DNA of 64,000 nucleotides from Vogesella margarita (GCF_028548475.1 NZ_JAQQLE010000002.1:124001-188000); one strand, 5' to 3'. Shown: positions 26,426 to 36,724, counted from the stretch's first letter. Notes: generated by a model from the sequence alone, not told the origin. Program-made: numbers and translations.

Positions 26426-27355
26426 ATGCCCCTTGCCGTCCCGCGTCGCGGTTATGTCTACATCCTGGCCTGTGTGCTGCTGTGGAGCAGCTTCATGCTG
26501 ATCGCGCGCCTGGGCGGCAAGACGCCGCTGACGCCGTTCGATGTGCTGGCGCTGCGGCTGGCCACCGCCAGCGCGGTGCTGTGCTGGCTGCCCAAGCCGC
26601 CGGCCGCTGCGTGGCGCGACGCGTCGATGTGGGGGCTGGCACTGATCGGCTGTGTCGCCTTCTGCCTGCTGTGCTACGGTGCGGTGCGGTGGGTGCCGGC
26701 GGCGCACCTGGCCTTGCTGGTGGCCGGCTTGCAGCCCTTTCTGCTCGCCCTGCTGCTTTTGTTGTGGCGGCAAGGTTGGCCGCAACGGGCGACGTGGCCG
26801 GGCTACGCGCTGATGGCGCTGGGCTTGCTGCTGCTGGCGTGGCCGCTGTTCGCCGGCCAGGCGGCGCCGGGGCAGTGGCTGGGCGACGGCATGCTGCTGC
26901 TGGCCGGCGTGCTGTGGGCGCTGTACGCGCTGCTGGCCAAGCGGCGGCCGTATGATGCGTGGCAGATGACCAGTTTTGTCACGCTGGCGTCGGCGTTGCT
27001 GTACCTGCCGGTGTACCTGCTGTGGCTGCCCAAGGGGCTGGCGCAGACGCCGTGGCCGGTGATCGTCGGCCAGGCGCTGTTTCACGGCATCAGCCCGGCC
27101 ATCGTCGCCATGCTGTGCTATCTGCGCGCGGTGGCGCTGCTGGGGCCGTCGCGGGTGGCGGCCTTGATGGCGCTGATCCCGGTGGTGGCCGGCGTGGCGG
27201 CGGTGCCGCTGTTGCACGAGCCGCTGACACCGGGGCTGGCCGGGGCGTTGTTGAGTGTGTCGCTGGGTGCGTGGTGGGTCGCGCGTCCGGCATCCGTTGA
27301 ACGTGGTCGCGGCTTGCGGCCAACCCTTACCGAGGAAAAACCATGCCGTACGTGA
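26426..27355 (+). CDS. EamA/DMT family transporter
   Basis: Inner-membrane drug/metabolite transporter of 309 residues with ten predicted helices in two EamA halves (about residues 8-135 and 155-285). The ATG at 26426 is preferred to a TTG at 26405. The first half begins RGYVYILACVLLWSSFMLIA; the second ends with GPSRVAALMALIPVVAGVAA and a final helix. The substrate is unknown. An exact repeat copy at 26771-26783 codes for QGWPQ in the loop between the halves, and a near copy codes for the C-terminal LRPTL. The 3' end overlaps the tautomerase start by 13 bases. Confidence 0.9.
   Translation: MPLAVPRRGYVYILACVLLWSSFMLIARLGGKTPLTPFDVLALRLATASAVLCWLPKPPAAAWRDASMWGLALIGCVAFCLLCYGAVRWVPAAHLALLVAGLQPFLLALLLLLWRQGWPQRATWPGYALMALGLLLLAWPLFAGQAAPGQWLGDGMLLLAGVLWALYALLAKRRPYDAWQMTSFVTLASALLYLPVYLLWLPKGLAQTPWPVIVGQALFHGISPAIVAMLCYLRAVALLGPSRVAALMALIPVVAGVAAVPLLHEPLTPGLAGALLSVSLGAWWVARPASVERGRGLRPTLTEEKPCRT
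26771..26783 (+). repeat. Exact 13-mer repeat copy inside the EamA gene
   Basis: AAGGTTGGCCGCA, read as part of RQGWPQR in a cytoplasmic or periplasmic loop of the transporter. Confidence 0.85.
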
Positions 27356-27546
27356 ACATCAAGATTACCCGCGAGGGTGCGACACCGGAACAGAAGGCGG
27401 AGCTGATCGCCGGGGTGACGGACCTGCTGCGCGACGTGCTGGGCAAGAACCCGGCCACCACCGTGGTGGTGATCGACGAGGTCGATACCGACAACTGGGG
27501 CATAGGCGGCGAGAGCGTCACCGTGCGCCGCGCGCGCGGCAGCTGA
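27343..27546 (+). CDS. 4-oxalocrotonate tautomerase family protein
   Basis: A 67-residue protein of the tautomerase superfamily. After removal of Met1 the catalytic Pro (MPYVNIKITREG) becomes the N-terminus. The beta-alpha-beta unit continues with TPEQKAELIAGVTDLLRDVL and TVVVIDEVDTDNWGIGGES, matching the YwhB/DmpI-like small tautomerases. It overlaps the end of the DMT transporter gene by 13 bases, so the two are cotranscribed. Its substrate is not deducible; the pairing with an exporter under a LysR regulator hints at detoxification or turnover of a small carbonyl acid. A repeat-built terminator follows. Confidence 0.9.
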   Translation: MPYVNIKITREGATPEQKAELIAGVTDLLRDVLGKNPATTVVVIDEVDTDNWGIGGESVTVRRARGS

Positions 27547-27565
27547 ACGGTTCCGACTAAACGAC

Positions 27566-27606
27566 ACTGCGGCCAACCTTTGTGCAAGGTTGGCCGCAGT
27601 TTTTTG
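27566..27606. terminator. Terminator built from two inverted repeat copies
   Basis: A perfect 15-bp inverted repeat (27566-27580 with 27586-27600) around a 5-base loop, followed by TTTTTTG. Each arm holds an exact 13-mer copy. It lies between the tautomerase gene and the converging DUF1456 gene. Confidence 0.93.
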
Positions 27607-27629
27607 TTGCCGGTCGTCTGGCGGGCGGC

Positions 27630-28106
27630 TCAGGACTTGGCCGCGTCGTCCGGCCGTTCGCGCAGCGCCAGCCCCTTCAGCAGGTAGCGCAGGAACTGGT
27701 CGCCGCAGGGGCGGAAGTGCTTGTGGTCCGGCTTGCGGAACAGCGCGCTGGTCTCGCTGCTGGACACCTTGAAATCGCTGCGCGCCATCAGCGCCTCGAT
27801 GTCTTCCTGTTTCAGGTCGAAGGCGATGCGCAGCTTCTTCAGGATCTCGTTGTTGTTCAGGCGCAAGAGTGGTGCCGGGGCCTTCGTGCCGTCGCGGCGG
27901 CCGCGGCGCTCGATGATCAGGCCGTCGAGAAAGGCGCCGAGCAGCTCGTCGCTGCACGGGCGGAAGGCCGGATCGTCGTCCTTCTTCAGCAGCGGCGCGA
28001 AGTCGTCGTCGGCCAGCGGCTCGACGTGGCGCAGGATGGCCAGCATGCGGTTGTCGGGGCAGTCGATGATGAAACGCACGCTGCGCAGGATGTCGTTATT
28101 GATCAT
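27630..28106 (-). CDS. yehS: DUF1456 family protein (YehS-like)
   Basis: A 158-residue cytoplasmic protein with two copies of the DUF1456 repeat, residues 1-68 and 80-150. Each has the form N-N-(D/E)-I-L-(R/K) at the start (MINNDILRSVRFIIDCPDNR; LNNNEILKKLRIAFDLKQED) and FRPC(S/G)D near its end. The duplication inside the protein is plain. Function unknown; the family is widespread in gamma- and betaproteobacteria. A repeat inverted pair lies just upstream, between it and pdxH. Confidence 0.9.
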   Translation of the reverse strand: MINNDILRSVRFIIDCPDNRMLAILRHVEPLADDDFAPLLKKDDDPAFRPCSDELLGAFLDGLIIERRGRRDGTKAPAPLLRLNNNEILKKLRIAFDLKQEDIEALMARSDFKVSSSETSALFRKPDHKHFRPCGDQFLRYLLKGLALRERPDDAAKS

Positions 28107-28119
28107 GGCGGTCTTTATG

Positions 28120-28139
28120 GTTGGCCGCTTGCGGCCAAC
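28120..28139. repeat. Short inverted pair of repeat cores between yehS and pdxH
   Basis: GTTGGCCGC-TT-GCGGCCAAC: two core copies head to head with a 2-base centre, in the 39-base gap between two leftward genes. Confidence 0.75.
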
Positions 28140-28145
28140 GTCGGG

Positions 28146-28787
28146 TTAGGGGGCGAGGCGCTGGCGCAGCCAGCTGCCGTCGGCTTGCAGGGTGTACAGC
28201 ACGCGGTCGTGCAGGCGGCTGGGGCGGCCCTGCCAGAATTCGACGCGGTCCGGCACCACCGCGTAACCGCCCCAGTGCGGCGGGCGCGGCACCGACAGCG
28301 GGTGCTTGAGGCCGAAGCCGGCGGCGCGGCTGACCAGCACCGCCTTGCTGTCGATCACGCTGCTCTGCTCGCTGGCCCAGGCGCCGATGCGGCTGGTGTA
28401 CGGGCGGCTGGCGAAGTAGGCGTCGGACACCTCGCCCGCCACCCGCGCCACACAGCCCTCGATGCGCACCTGCCGTTCCAGCTCCGGCCAGAAGAAGGTG
28501 ATCGCGAGGTAGGGATTGGCGTCCAGCTGGCGGCCCTTGCGGCTGAGGTAGTTGGTATAGAACAGCAGTTGCCCCTGTTCCACCCCTTTCAGCAGCACGA
28601 TGCGCGCCGACGGCCGGCCGTGTTCGTCGACACTGGCGACGTGCATCGCGGTCGGTTCGTTGACCTCGGCGGCGATCGCCTCGTGCAGCCACAGTTCGAA
28701 CTGTGCCACGGCGTCCGGCAGGCAGTCGTCGGGCGAGAGTTCGTGCTGGCTGTATTCGAGGCGGATATCGGCGAGATTGAGCGCCAT
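28146..28787 (-). CDS. pdxH: Pyridoxamine 5'-phosphate oxidase
   Basis: FMN-dependent oxidation of pyridoxine or pyridoxamine 5'-phosphate to pyridoxal phosphate. The start at 28787 ([17 protein letters not shown]) has AGGAG seven bases upstream and gives 213 residues, the family length. FMN and substrate residues lie in [65 protein letters not shown], and the C-terminal [14 protein letters not shown] with a final LAP. It is on the same strand as yehS. The window also holds yggS, another PLP-related gene, but not nearby. Confidence 0.96.
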   Translation of the reverse strand: MALNLADIRLEYSQHELSPDDCLPDAVAQFELWLHEAIAAEVNEPTAMHVASVDEHGRPSARIVLLKGVEQGQLLFYTNYLSRKGRQLDANPYLAITFFWPELERQVRIEGCVARVAGEVSDAYFASRPYTSRIGAWASEQSSVIDSKAVLVSRAAGFGLKHPLSVPRPPHWGGYAVVPDRVEFWQGRPSRLHDRVLYTLQADGSWLRQRLAP

Positions 28788-28829
28788 GGCAGACTCCTGA
28801 ATGAATGACGGCGGTGGCCGCGAGGCGGC

Positions 28830-28841
28830 AAGGTTGGCCGC
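28830..28841 (+). repeat. Repeat copy (12 of 13 bases) between pdxH and the LysR gene
   Basis: AAGGTTGGCCGC followed by C instead of A, in the 92-base gap. Confidence 0.7.
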
Positions 28842-28879
28842 CATGATACCGCAGGCCGTCGCCGGGATGGGCACACCGG

Positions 28880-29764
28880 CTATGGCAGCTGCCGCTGTGG
28901 CAGCTCGGCAGCGAGGAAATCGACCAGCATGCGCACCTTGGGCGACAGCTGGCGGTTGTGCGGGTACAGCGCCCAGATGCCCTCGTCCGGCTCCTGATAG
29001 GCGCCCAGCAGCGCCACCAGCGCGCCGCTTTGCAGGTGGCGCGCCACGTAGTAGTCCGGCAGCTGCACGATGCCGACCTGCTGCAGCGCGGCGTGCACCA
29101 GCGCGTGGCCGCTGTTGCAGCGCAGGCTGCCGCGTACGCGCAGCAGGCGGCGGCGTCCCTGCTCTTGCACGTGCCACACCTCGTTGCTGCCGAGCAGGCA
29201 GTTGTGCTGCTCCAGCTCCGACAGGCTGTTGGGAATGCCGTGGCGTGCCAGGTAGCCGGGGGCGGCGCAGATGAACTGCCGTCGCGACGCCAGCCGCCGC
29301 GCCATCAGCGAGGAGTCGGCGAGGTGGCCGATGCGGATCGCCAGGTCGTAGCCGTCGTGCACCAGGTCCAGCAGCTGGTTGCTGAGGTTGAGGTTGATCT
29401 CCAGCGCCGGATACTGCTGGCCGAAGGCGGTGATCAGCGGCGCGATGTGGCTCTCGCCGTAGGCCAGCGGCGCGGTCAGCTTCAGCGTGCCCTGCGGCAC
29501 CGCCAAGTGCTGCGACACCGCGCGCTCGGCGTCGGCCAGCGAATCCAGCAGCTGGCGGCAGTGCTGCAGGTACAGCAGGCCGGTTTCGGTCAGCGTCACA
29601 TGGCGGGTGGTGCGGTACAAGAGCTGCGCGCCCAGTCGCGTCTCCAGCCGCGTCACCTGGCGGCTGACCTGCGCCACCGACAGCGACAGTGCCAGCGCGG
29701 CGCGGGTAAAGCTGCCCTGCTCGGCCACGCTGACGAACTCGCACACCCCTTCCCAAGCCAGCAT
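28880..29764 (-). CDS. LysR family transcriptional regulator, divergent from adhC
   Basis: A 294-residue LysR-type regulator. [23 protein letters not shown] and [18 protein letters not shown]; effector domain about 90-290 with the [20 protein letters not shown] segment common in the CrgA/AphB-like group. GAGGAG precedes the start. It is transcribed away from the formaldehyde-detoxification genes adhC-fghA, with a near-perfect LysR box (CCGATA-N8-TATCGG) in the 101-base gap. The inferred role is control of that pathway, perhaps in response to formaldehyde or S-hydroxymethylglutathione; the effector is not proven. Confidence 0.9.
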   Translation of the reverse strand: MLAWEGVCEFVSVAEQGSFTRAALALSLSVAQVSRQVTRLETRLGAQLLYRTTRHVTLTETGLLYLQHCRQLLDSLADAERAVSQHLAVPQGTLKLTAPLAYGESHIAPLITAFGQQYPALEINLNLSNQLLDLVHDGYDLAIRIGHLADSSLMARRLASRRQFICAAPGYLARHGIPNSLSELEQHNCLLGSNEVWHVQEQGRRRLLRVRGSLRCNSGHALVHAALQQVGIVQLPDYYVARHLQSGALVALLGAYQEPDEGIWALYPHNRQLSPKVRMLVDFLAAELPQRQLP

Positions 29765-29790
29765 TGTTGCTCCTCGTAAAAAATCATTTA

Positions 29791-29831
29791 CCGATAGTGG
29801 CGATTATCGGCGAAAAAAGCGGTAATACAAT
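29791..29831 (+). promoter_or_regulatory. LysR-type operator and -10 element of the adhC promoter
   Basis: CCGATA (29791-29796) and TATCGG (29805-29810) form an interrupted palindrome with an 8-base centre. TACAAT (29826-29831) is a good -10 hexamer for the rightward transcript, and the operator's right half falls where a -35 would be. That fits a promoter needing activation. Confidence 0.55.
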
Positions 29832-29841
29832 GCCGCTTTAG

Positions 29842-30996
<1,155 letters not shown>

Positions 30997-31007
30997 ACCA
31001 CCGGCGG

Positions 31008-31029
31008 CTGCGGCCAACGTTGGCCGCAG
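31008..31029. repeat. Palindromic repeat between adhC and fghA
   Basis: The 20-base palindrome TGCGGCCAACGTTGGCCGCA (31009-31028), extended by one C/G pair, inside an operon and without a T tract. It is therefore not a terminator here. Confidence 0.95.
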
Positions 31030-31053
31030 TCGCCACCGGGAGAGATACGCCAG

Positions 31054-31896
31054 ATGAACCTGGAAATGATCGCCAGCAACAAGAGCTTCGGCGGCTGGCA
31101 CAAGCAGTACCGCCACGATTCGGCAGTGCTGGGCTGCCGCATGCGCTTTGCCGTCTACCTGCCGCCGCAGGCCGCCAGCGGGCCGGTGCCGGTGCTGTAC
31201 TGGCTGTCGGGGCTGACCTGCAGCGACGAGAACTTCATGCAGAAGGCCGGCGCGCAGCGCGTCGCCGCCGAGCTGGGCATCGCCATCGTGGCGCCGGATA
31301 CCAGCCCGCGTGGCGAGGGCGTCGCCGACGACGCCGGCTACGACCTCGGCCAGGGCGCCGGCTTCTATGTCAACGCCAGCGAGGCGCCGTGGATGCGCCA
31401 CTACCGCATGTACGACTACGTGAGCCAGGAGCTGCCGGCGCTGGTCGCCGCGCACTTCCCGGTCAGCGACCGGCGCGCCATCGCCGGCCACTCCATGGGC
31501 GGCCACGGCGCGCTGATGTGTGCGCTGAAACGGCCACAGGACTACGTGTCGGTGTCGGCATTCAGCCCGATCGCCAACCCGGTCAACGCGCCGTGGGGAC
31601 AGAAGGCGTTCGCCGCCTACCTCGGCGCTGACCGCGCCGCATGGCAGGCATGGGACGCCAGCGTGCTGATGGCCGCCGCCGCTGCCGACGCGCAGTTGCC
31701 GGCACGGGTCGACATCGGCCTCGCCGACGGTTTCCTCGCCGAACAGCTGCAGCCGGAAGCGCTGGAACGTGCCGCCGCCGCCAGCGGCTACCCGCTGCAG
31801 CTGCACCGCCACGACGGCTACGACCACAGCTACTACTTCATCGCCAGCTTCATCGAGGCGCAGCTGCGCTTCCACGCCGGCCACCTGTTCGCCTGA
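31054..31896 (+). CDS. fghA: S-formylglutathione hydrolase
   Basis: Serine esterase releasing formate and glutathione from S-formylglutathione, the second step of formaldehyde detoxification. It has 280 residues, the family length. Nucleophile Ser147 lies in [14 protein letters not shown]. The acid is likely the Asp of [13 protein letters not shown] and the base the His of [12 protein letters not shown]. The oxyanion-hole region is [25 protein letters not shown] lies ten bases upstream. It is cotranscribed with adhC despite the intervening palindrome. A GC hairpin follows. It is also called frmB. Confidence 0.96.
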   Translation: MNLEMIASNKSFGGWHKQYRHDSAVLGCRMRFAVYLPPQAASGPVPVLYWLSGLTCSDENFMQKAGAQRVAAELGIAIVAPDTSPRGEGVADDAGYDLGQGAGFYVNASEAPWMRHYRMYDYVSQELPALVAAHFPVSDRRAIAGHSMGGHGALMCALKRPQDYVSVSAFSPIANPVNAPWGQKAFAAYLGADRAAWQAWDASVLMAAAAADAQLPARVDIGLADGFLAEQLQPEALERAAAASGYPLQLHRHDGYDHSYYFIASFIEAQLRFHAGHLFA

Positions 31897-31922
31897 TGCA
31901 GGTCAAGCGCATTCCTGCAGCC

Positions 31923-31947
31923 GGGCTGGCCGCCGCGCGGCCAGCCC
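31923..31947 (+). terminator. GC hairpin after fghA, probable terminator
   Basis: GGGCTGGCCGC and GCGGCCAGCCC are a perfect 11-bp stem around CGC. The nearest T run (TTTT at 31961) is 13 bases further on, so termination may be weak. Confidence 0.5.
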
Positions 31948-31964
31948 CTCGGGCGGCAGGTTTT

Positions 31965-31979
31965 GGGCTAGAATAGCCC
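31965..31979. promoter_or_regulatory. Palindrome overlapping a -10-like hexamer upstream of hemA
   Basis: GGGCTA-GAA-TAGCCC is a perfect 6-3-6 inverted repeat. TAGAAT (31969-31974) within it resembles a -10 element placed 35 bases before the hemA start, but no good -35 is seen. It may be an operator on the hemA promoter. Confidence 0.4.
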
Positions 31980-32008
31980 GTTTCCCACTGCGGCTTTTCC
32001 TTGCACTC

Positions 32009-33261
32009 ATGCACCTGGTTGCCTTTGGACTGAACCACCACACCGCCCCGCTGGCGATACGCGAACGGCTGGCCTTCCCTGCAGAAACCCTGCCGGGCGC
32101 CCTGGCGCAGCTGGTGGATTCGCAGGCCGCGCGTGAGGCGACCATCGTCTCCACCTGTAACCGAACCGAGCTGTACTGCGCCACGCAGCAGCCGGACGCG
32201 GCACTGGCGTGGCTGGCCAACTACCACGGCCTGAGCCTGGACGAAGTGCGTCCCTACCTGTACCAGCTCGACGCCGCCGAAGCGGCACGCCACGCCTTCC
32301 GCGTCGCCTCCGGGCTGGATTCCATGGTGCTGGGCGAAACGCAGATCCTGGGCCAGATCAAGGACGCGGTGCGCACCGCCGAACGCGCCGGCACGCTGGG
32401 CAGCCTGCTCAACGGCCTGTTCCAGAAAACCTTTGCCGTGGCCAAGGACGTGCGCAGCCAGACCGCGGTCGGCGCCAGCTCGGTGTCGATGGCGGCCGCC
32501 GGCGTGCGCCTCACCGAGCAGATCTTCGCCTCGGTCGGCGAACTGAAGGTGCTGTTCATCGGCGCCGGCGAGATGATCGAACTGGTCGCCACCCACTACG
32601 CCGCGCGCAACCCGGCCTGTATCACCGTCGCCAACCGCACGCTGGAGCGTGGCCAGGCACTGGCGGCGCAATTCGGCGGCAACGCCATCACCCTCGCCGA
32701 GCTGCCGGACCACCTGCACCACTACGACGTGGTGGTCAGCTCCACCGCCAGCCAGCTGCCCATCATCGGCAAGGGCATGGTCGAACGCGCCATCAAGGCA
32801 CGCCGCCACCGCCCGATCTTCATGCTCGACTTGGCGGTGCCGCGCGACATCGAGGCCGAAGTCGGCGAGCTGTCCGACGTCTACCTCTACACCGTGGACG
32901 ACATCGCCGGCATCGTCGAAGTCGGCCAGCAGGCGCGCAGCCAGGCGGCGGAAGAAGCCGAAACCATCATCGCCCACCGCGTCGGCGAATTCACCGACTG
33001 GCTCAAGCGCCGCGAAAGCGTGCCGCTGATCCGCGCGCTGCGCGACGAAGCGGAACGCACCCGCCGCAATGCGCTGGAAGCCGCGATGAAACAGCTGGCC
33101 CGCGGCACGCCGCCGGAAAAAGTGCTGGAAGTCCTGTCGGTACAACTGACCAACAAACTGATGCATCCGCCGACGCAGGCGCTGTCTTCCGGCAGCGGCG
33201 CGGCGCACGACGCGCAGGTGGCGCTGATCGCCAGCCTGTATCGTTTGCACCCGGAGTCGTA

Positions 33262-33262
<1 letters not shown>
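32009..33262 (+). CDS. hemA: Glutamyl-tRNA reductase
   Basis: NADPH-dependent reduction of glutamyl-tRNA(Glu) to glutamate-1-semialdehyde, the first committed step of C5-pathway haem synthesis. The ATG at 32009 begins [20 protein letters not shown], the invariant family N-terminus, and gives 417 residues; no strong ribosome binding site is visible. The nucleophile is Cys50 in [29 protein letters not shown], the NADPH loop [14 protein letters not shown], and the C-terminal dimerisation helix are present. Its stop overlaps the prfA start by one base (TAATG), the classic hemA-prfA pair. The product is used by hemL, which lies 25 kb away at 58.2 kb. Confidence 0.97.
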
Positions 33263-34344
<1,082 letters not shown>

Positions 34345-34354
34345 GGGGGTGATC

Positions 34355-34416
34355 TGGCGGCCGAGGTTGGCCGCAAGCGGTAGCAGGAAAGGGCAAGCCG
34401 GTTGGCTTGCCCTTTT
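34355..34416. repeat. Dispersed module: repeat variant plus terminator, copy 1
   Basis: GAGGTTGGCCGCA (34363-34375), then a terminator with a perfect 12-bp stem (AAAGGGCAAGCC 34388-34399, loop GGTT, GGCTTGCCCTTT 34404-34415) and TTTTAT. The whole 62-base unit is clearly homologous to 55411-55472. It serves as the prfA terminator. Confidence 0.85.
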
Positions 34417-34429
34417 ATCATGATGCGTA

Positions 34430-34463
34430 AGTGTAGGTTGGGTTAGCGGAGTGTAACCCGACA
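34430..34463. repeat. GTAGGTTGGGTTA-type intergenic repeat
   Basis: TAGGTTGGGTTAGCGG followed by AGTGTAACCCGACA. GGGTTA and TAACCC pair around an 8-base centre. This is of the widespread bacterial TAGGTTGGGTT intergenic repeat type; the resemblance is from memory, not a search. Confidence 0.5.
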
Positions 34464-34468
34464 TTGCT

Positions 34469-34481
34469 TGCGGCCAACCTT
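34469..34481 (-). repeat. Exact 13-mer repeat copy
   Basis: TGCGGCCAACCTT in the gene-poor region, directly after the GGGTTA-type repeat. Confidence 0.9.
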
Positions 34482-34547
34482 GTTCGGGTCTGCTGTATCC
34501 GCTGCGCGGATGCCGGTTTGTCTTGCCGCTTCCGCGCGGCGGACGGG

Positions 34548-34574
34548 AAAAGGGGGATACCGCATCCCCCTTTT
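34548..34574. terminator. Terminator-like hairpin in the gene-poor region
   Basis: AAAAGGGGGAT (34548-34558), loop ACCGC, ATCCCCCTTTT (34564-34574): a perfect 11-bp stem with A and T ends. No gene ends nearby. Confidence 0.6.
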
Positions 34575-34847
34575 CAATCCCCGCTCTTCCCGAAGGCGCA
34601 AGAATCCCCGCGACAACTGACACCATCCCGGCGCCGCCCATCCGCTGCGCTCAAAAGAGGACGGCTTGTTCCCGGGCTGGCGACAGTTGTCACGGCTTGC
34701 GCCAACGGGAACGGGTGCGTCGGTTCGGTGCTGGCTGGCGGCTCGGTGGTTTGGCCGGTGGTGGTGTTTGCGGCCAATCTTGGCTGCTGCATGGTTGGCG
34801 CAGGGTGTCGTCACCCGGCTTGCCGAGCGACGCACCGCTGATGCTCA

Positions 34848-34887
34848 AAGGTTGGCCGCAGGCCATAACGGGCTTGCGGCCAACCTT
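34848..34887. repeat. Inverted pair of exact 13-mer copies
   Basis: AAGGTTGGCCGCA (34848-34860) and TGCGGCCAACCTT (34875-34887) with a 14-base loop, followed by GTTTTT. It can form a hairpin terminator although no gene ends immediately upstream. Confidence 0.9.
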
Positions 34888-34971
34888 GTTTTTACTTTCA
34901 TGTCTTTTCGCGGGTGTCGTGGCCAAGGCCGCCCTTGCTCTTGTCCGTGTCTTTCCGTGTGCTTCCGTGGC
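34873..34971 (+). repeat. ~100-base dispersed intergenic module, copy 1
   Basis: It begins with the minus-strand 13-mer and continues through CTTTTCGCGGGTGTCGTGGC and ends TTTCCGTGTGCTTCCGTGGC. It is highly similar along its length to 57852-57951. Confidence 0.85.
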
Positions 34972-35113
34972 CAAAACCATCACTACAAGCCGCCGTCGTC
35001 CGGATTGCAAAGCAAGAATCGGATCGTCATGCCGTCCGCGTTTGCCTACACTGTGATTTTCGCGAGGGTGTGGTGATGACGGTGACGAACGGGTTGGTGA
35101 CGGGAGCGGGGCG

Positions 35114-35983
35114 ATGACGACGCCGCGCGACTGGTTGTGGTTGCTGCTGCTGGCGGCGATGTGGGGGGCGTCCTTCCTGTTCATGCGCGTGGCGGTGCCG
35201 GTGCTGGGGCCGTTTCCGCTGATCGCGCTGCGCCTCGGCGTGGCGACGCTGGCCTTGTTGCCGCTGTTGGGGTGGCTGCCGGGCGGTTTCGCGCTGTGGC
35301 GGCAGCACTGGCGCGCGATCGCGGTGGTCGGCGTGTTCCTGTCGGCGCTGCCGTTCTGCCTGATCGCGTGGGCGACGCTGACACTGCCGGCCGGGGTGGC
35401 GTCGGTGCTGAACGCCACCACGCCGCTGATGACCGCGCTGTGGGCGATGCCGCTGGCCGGCGAGGCGATGACGCGGCAGCGCGCCGCCGGGCTGGCGCTG
35501 GGGCTGGCCGGGGTTCTGGTGCTGACGCTCGGTCGCGGCGCGGCGTTCGGGCTGGACAGCGCGCTGCCGGTGCTGGCGATGCTGGCGGCCACCGCCTGCT
35601 ACGGCTGGTCCGGGCACATGGCCAAGCGCTGGCTGCCGGGGCTGCCGCCGCTGGTGACGGCGACCGGCAGCCTGGCGTCCGGCGCCATCCTGCTGTTGCC
35701 GCTGGCGCTGTGGACGTGGCCGTCGCAGATGCCGACGGCCACGGTGTGGGGTGCGGTGCTGCTGCTGGCGCTGGCCTGCACCGCGTTTGCCTACGTGATC
35801 TTCTACCGTCTGATCGAGAAACTGGGCGCTATCCGCGCCAGCAGCGTCACCTATCTGGTGCCGGTATTCGGCGTGCTGTGGGGTGCGCTGTGGCTGGGCG
35901 AGGCGGTGAGCGCGGCGATGCTGGCCGGCGGCGTGCTGATCCTGGCCGGGGTGCTGCTGCTGGGCTGGCAGCGCCGCGGTTGA
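35114..35983 (+). CDS. EamA/DMT family transporter
   Basis: Inner-membrane transporter of 289 residues with ten helices in two EamA domains (about residues 8-140 and 150-285). Landmarks are the N-terminal WLLLLAAMWGASFLFMRVAV, LPAGVASVLNATTPLMTALW in the fourth helix region, and the C-terminal ASSVTYLVPVFGVLWGALWL, the latter typical of the YdcZ/RhaT-like branch of the family. The substrate is unknown. A purine-rich site (GGGAGCGGGGCG) precedes the start. It is the first gene after the repeat-rich region and is followed 12 bases later by a small membrane protein gene. Confidence 0.9.
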   Translation: MTTPRDWLWLLLLAAMWGASFLFMRVAVPVLGPFPLIALRLGVATLALLPLLGWLPGGFALWRQHWRAIAVVGVFLSALPFCLIAWATLTLPAGVASVLNATTPLMTALWAMPLAGEAMTRQRAAGLALGLAGVLVLTLGRGAAFGLDSALPVLAMLAATACYGWSGHMAKRWLPGLPPLVTATGSLASGAILLLPLALWTWPSQMPTATVWGAVLLLALACTAFAYVIFYRLIEKLGAIRASSVTYLVPVFGVLWGALWLGEAVSAAMLAGGVLILAGVLLLGWQRRG

Positions 35984-35995
35984 ACGGGGGCGGCG

Positions 35996-36394
35996 ATGCG
36001 CTGGCACCGGGTGTGGGCGGTGTGGGGGCTGATCGTGCTGGCGGAGACGCTGCAGGGCGTGCTGCGCCAGTTGTGGCTGGTGCCGTGGCTGGGCGAGCTG
36101 CCGGCGCGGCAGCTGGGCGTGGTCAGCGGTGCGCTGCTGATCCTGCTGCTTACCTGGGCCACGCGGCGCTGGTTGCGGCTGCGCACGCCGGCGCAACAGC
36201 TGCAGGCTGGTGCGTTGTGGCTGCTGCTGATGCTGCTGTTCGAGTTCGGCCTAGGCACGCTGCTGGGCTACCCGCCTGAGCGGCTGCTGGCGGATTACGA
36301 TCCGCGCGCCGGCGGTTATCTCGGGCTGGGCATGCTGGTGCTGTTGTTGGCGCCGTGGCTGGTCGGTCGCTGCGGCGGCTGCGATGGCGACTGA
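35996..36394 (+). CDS. Small integral membrane protein, unknown
   Basis: A 132-residue protein with four hydrophobic segments at about 6-22, 38-56, 70-92 and 108-124, with arginine-rich loops (TRRWLRLR) between the second and third. The C-terminus ends CGGCDGD. It is not recognised as a named family, though the glutamate in ETLQGVLRQ and FEFGLG within membrane segments suggest a functional rather than structural protein. It lies 12 bases after the exporter gene on the same strand and is probably cotranscribed. Confidence 0.7.
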   Translation: MRWHRVWAVWGLIVLAETLQGVLRQLWLVPWLGELPARQLGVVSGALLILLLTWATRRWLRLRTPAQQLQAGALWLLLMLLFEFGLGTLLGYPPERLLADYDPRAGGYLGLGMLVLLLAPWLVGRCGGCDGD

Positions 36395-36409
36395 CTTGCG
36401 ATTTGTATA

Positions 36410-36438
36410 TTGGTAAATAGTTTATATATGTATATAAT
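36410..36438 (+). promoter_or_regulatory. Sigma-70 promoter with overlapping operator for the DUF2892 gene
   Basis: TTGGTA (36410-36415), 17-base spacer, TATAAT (36433-36438). A perfect inverted repeat TTATATA-TG-TATATAA (36422-36428, 36431-36437) sits across the spacer and -10, the position of a repressor site. The stretch is strongly AT-rich against the GC-rich surroundings. Confidence 0.75.
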
Positions 36439-36465
36439 GAATTATCGACAACAAGGAGCAGGGCG

Positions 36466-36657
36466 ATGAAACAGAATATCGGCAATACCGAACGCGTGAT
36501 CCGCATCGTGGTGGGGCTGGCGATCACTAGCCTCGCCTTCATCGGCCCGGCCTCGCCGTGGGCGCTGCTGGGGCTGGTGCCGGTGGCGACCGGCATCTTC
36601 GGCTGGTGCCCGCCGTACGCGCTGCTGGGCATCAACACCTGCAAGCACAAGTCGTAA
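36466..36657 (+). CDS. DUF2892 family small membrane protein
   Basis: A 63-residue inner-membrane protein. MKQNIGNTERVIRIVVGLAI and the following hydrophobic stretch form one or two helices, and the C-terminus has GWCPPYALLGINTCKHKS with the family's C-P-x(5-7)-G-I-x-T-C pattern. The same module forms the membrane part of some rhodanese proteins (YgaP). Stand-alone versions are often under ArsR-type sulfur- or metal-sensing repressors; no regulator gene is adjacent here. It has the best promoter in the window, an AAGGAG site, and its own terminator, so it is a self-contained transcription unit. Confidence 0.9.
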   Translation: MKQNIGNTERVIRIVVGLAITSLAFIGPASPWALLGLVPVATGIFGWCPPYALLGINTCKHKS

Positions 36658-36676
36658 GCGCGTCGTCAGCGTCACG

Positions 36677-36703
36677 AAAAACCGGCCATAGTGGCCGGTT
36701 TTT
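36677..36703. terminator. Bidirectional terminator
   Basis: AAAAACCGGCCA, loop TAG, TGGCCGGTTTTT: a perfect 12-bp stem between the DUF2892 gene and the converging envZ. Confidence 0.94.
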
Positions 36704-36724
36704 GTTTGCGTATTGCACGCTGCG

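Larger units (their letters stand above)
34345..35113. other. Gene-poor, repeat-rich region between prfA and the next exporter gene
   Basis: A 769-base stretch with no convincing gene; the open frames have no family features and run through repeats. In order it holds the prfA terminator module (34355-34416), a GGGTTA...TAACCC intergenic repeat (about 34430-34463), a 13-mer copy (34469-34481), an 11-bp hairpin (34548-34574), an inverted pair of 13-mers (34848-34887), and one copy of a ~100-base dispersed module (34873-34971). Confidence 0.8.

Noticed and set aside
28788-29756. N-terminal extension of pdxH through the LysR gene (an unbroken 536-codon frame)
   Set aside because: The extension is out of frame with the LysR gene and has no family similarity. 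pdxH has a good ribosome binding site and conserved start at 28787.
34443-35076. Open frames of 100-300 codons in the gap after prfA
   Set aside because: Their translations run through repeats and hairpins, lack ribosome binding sites, and match no family.
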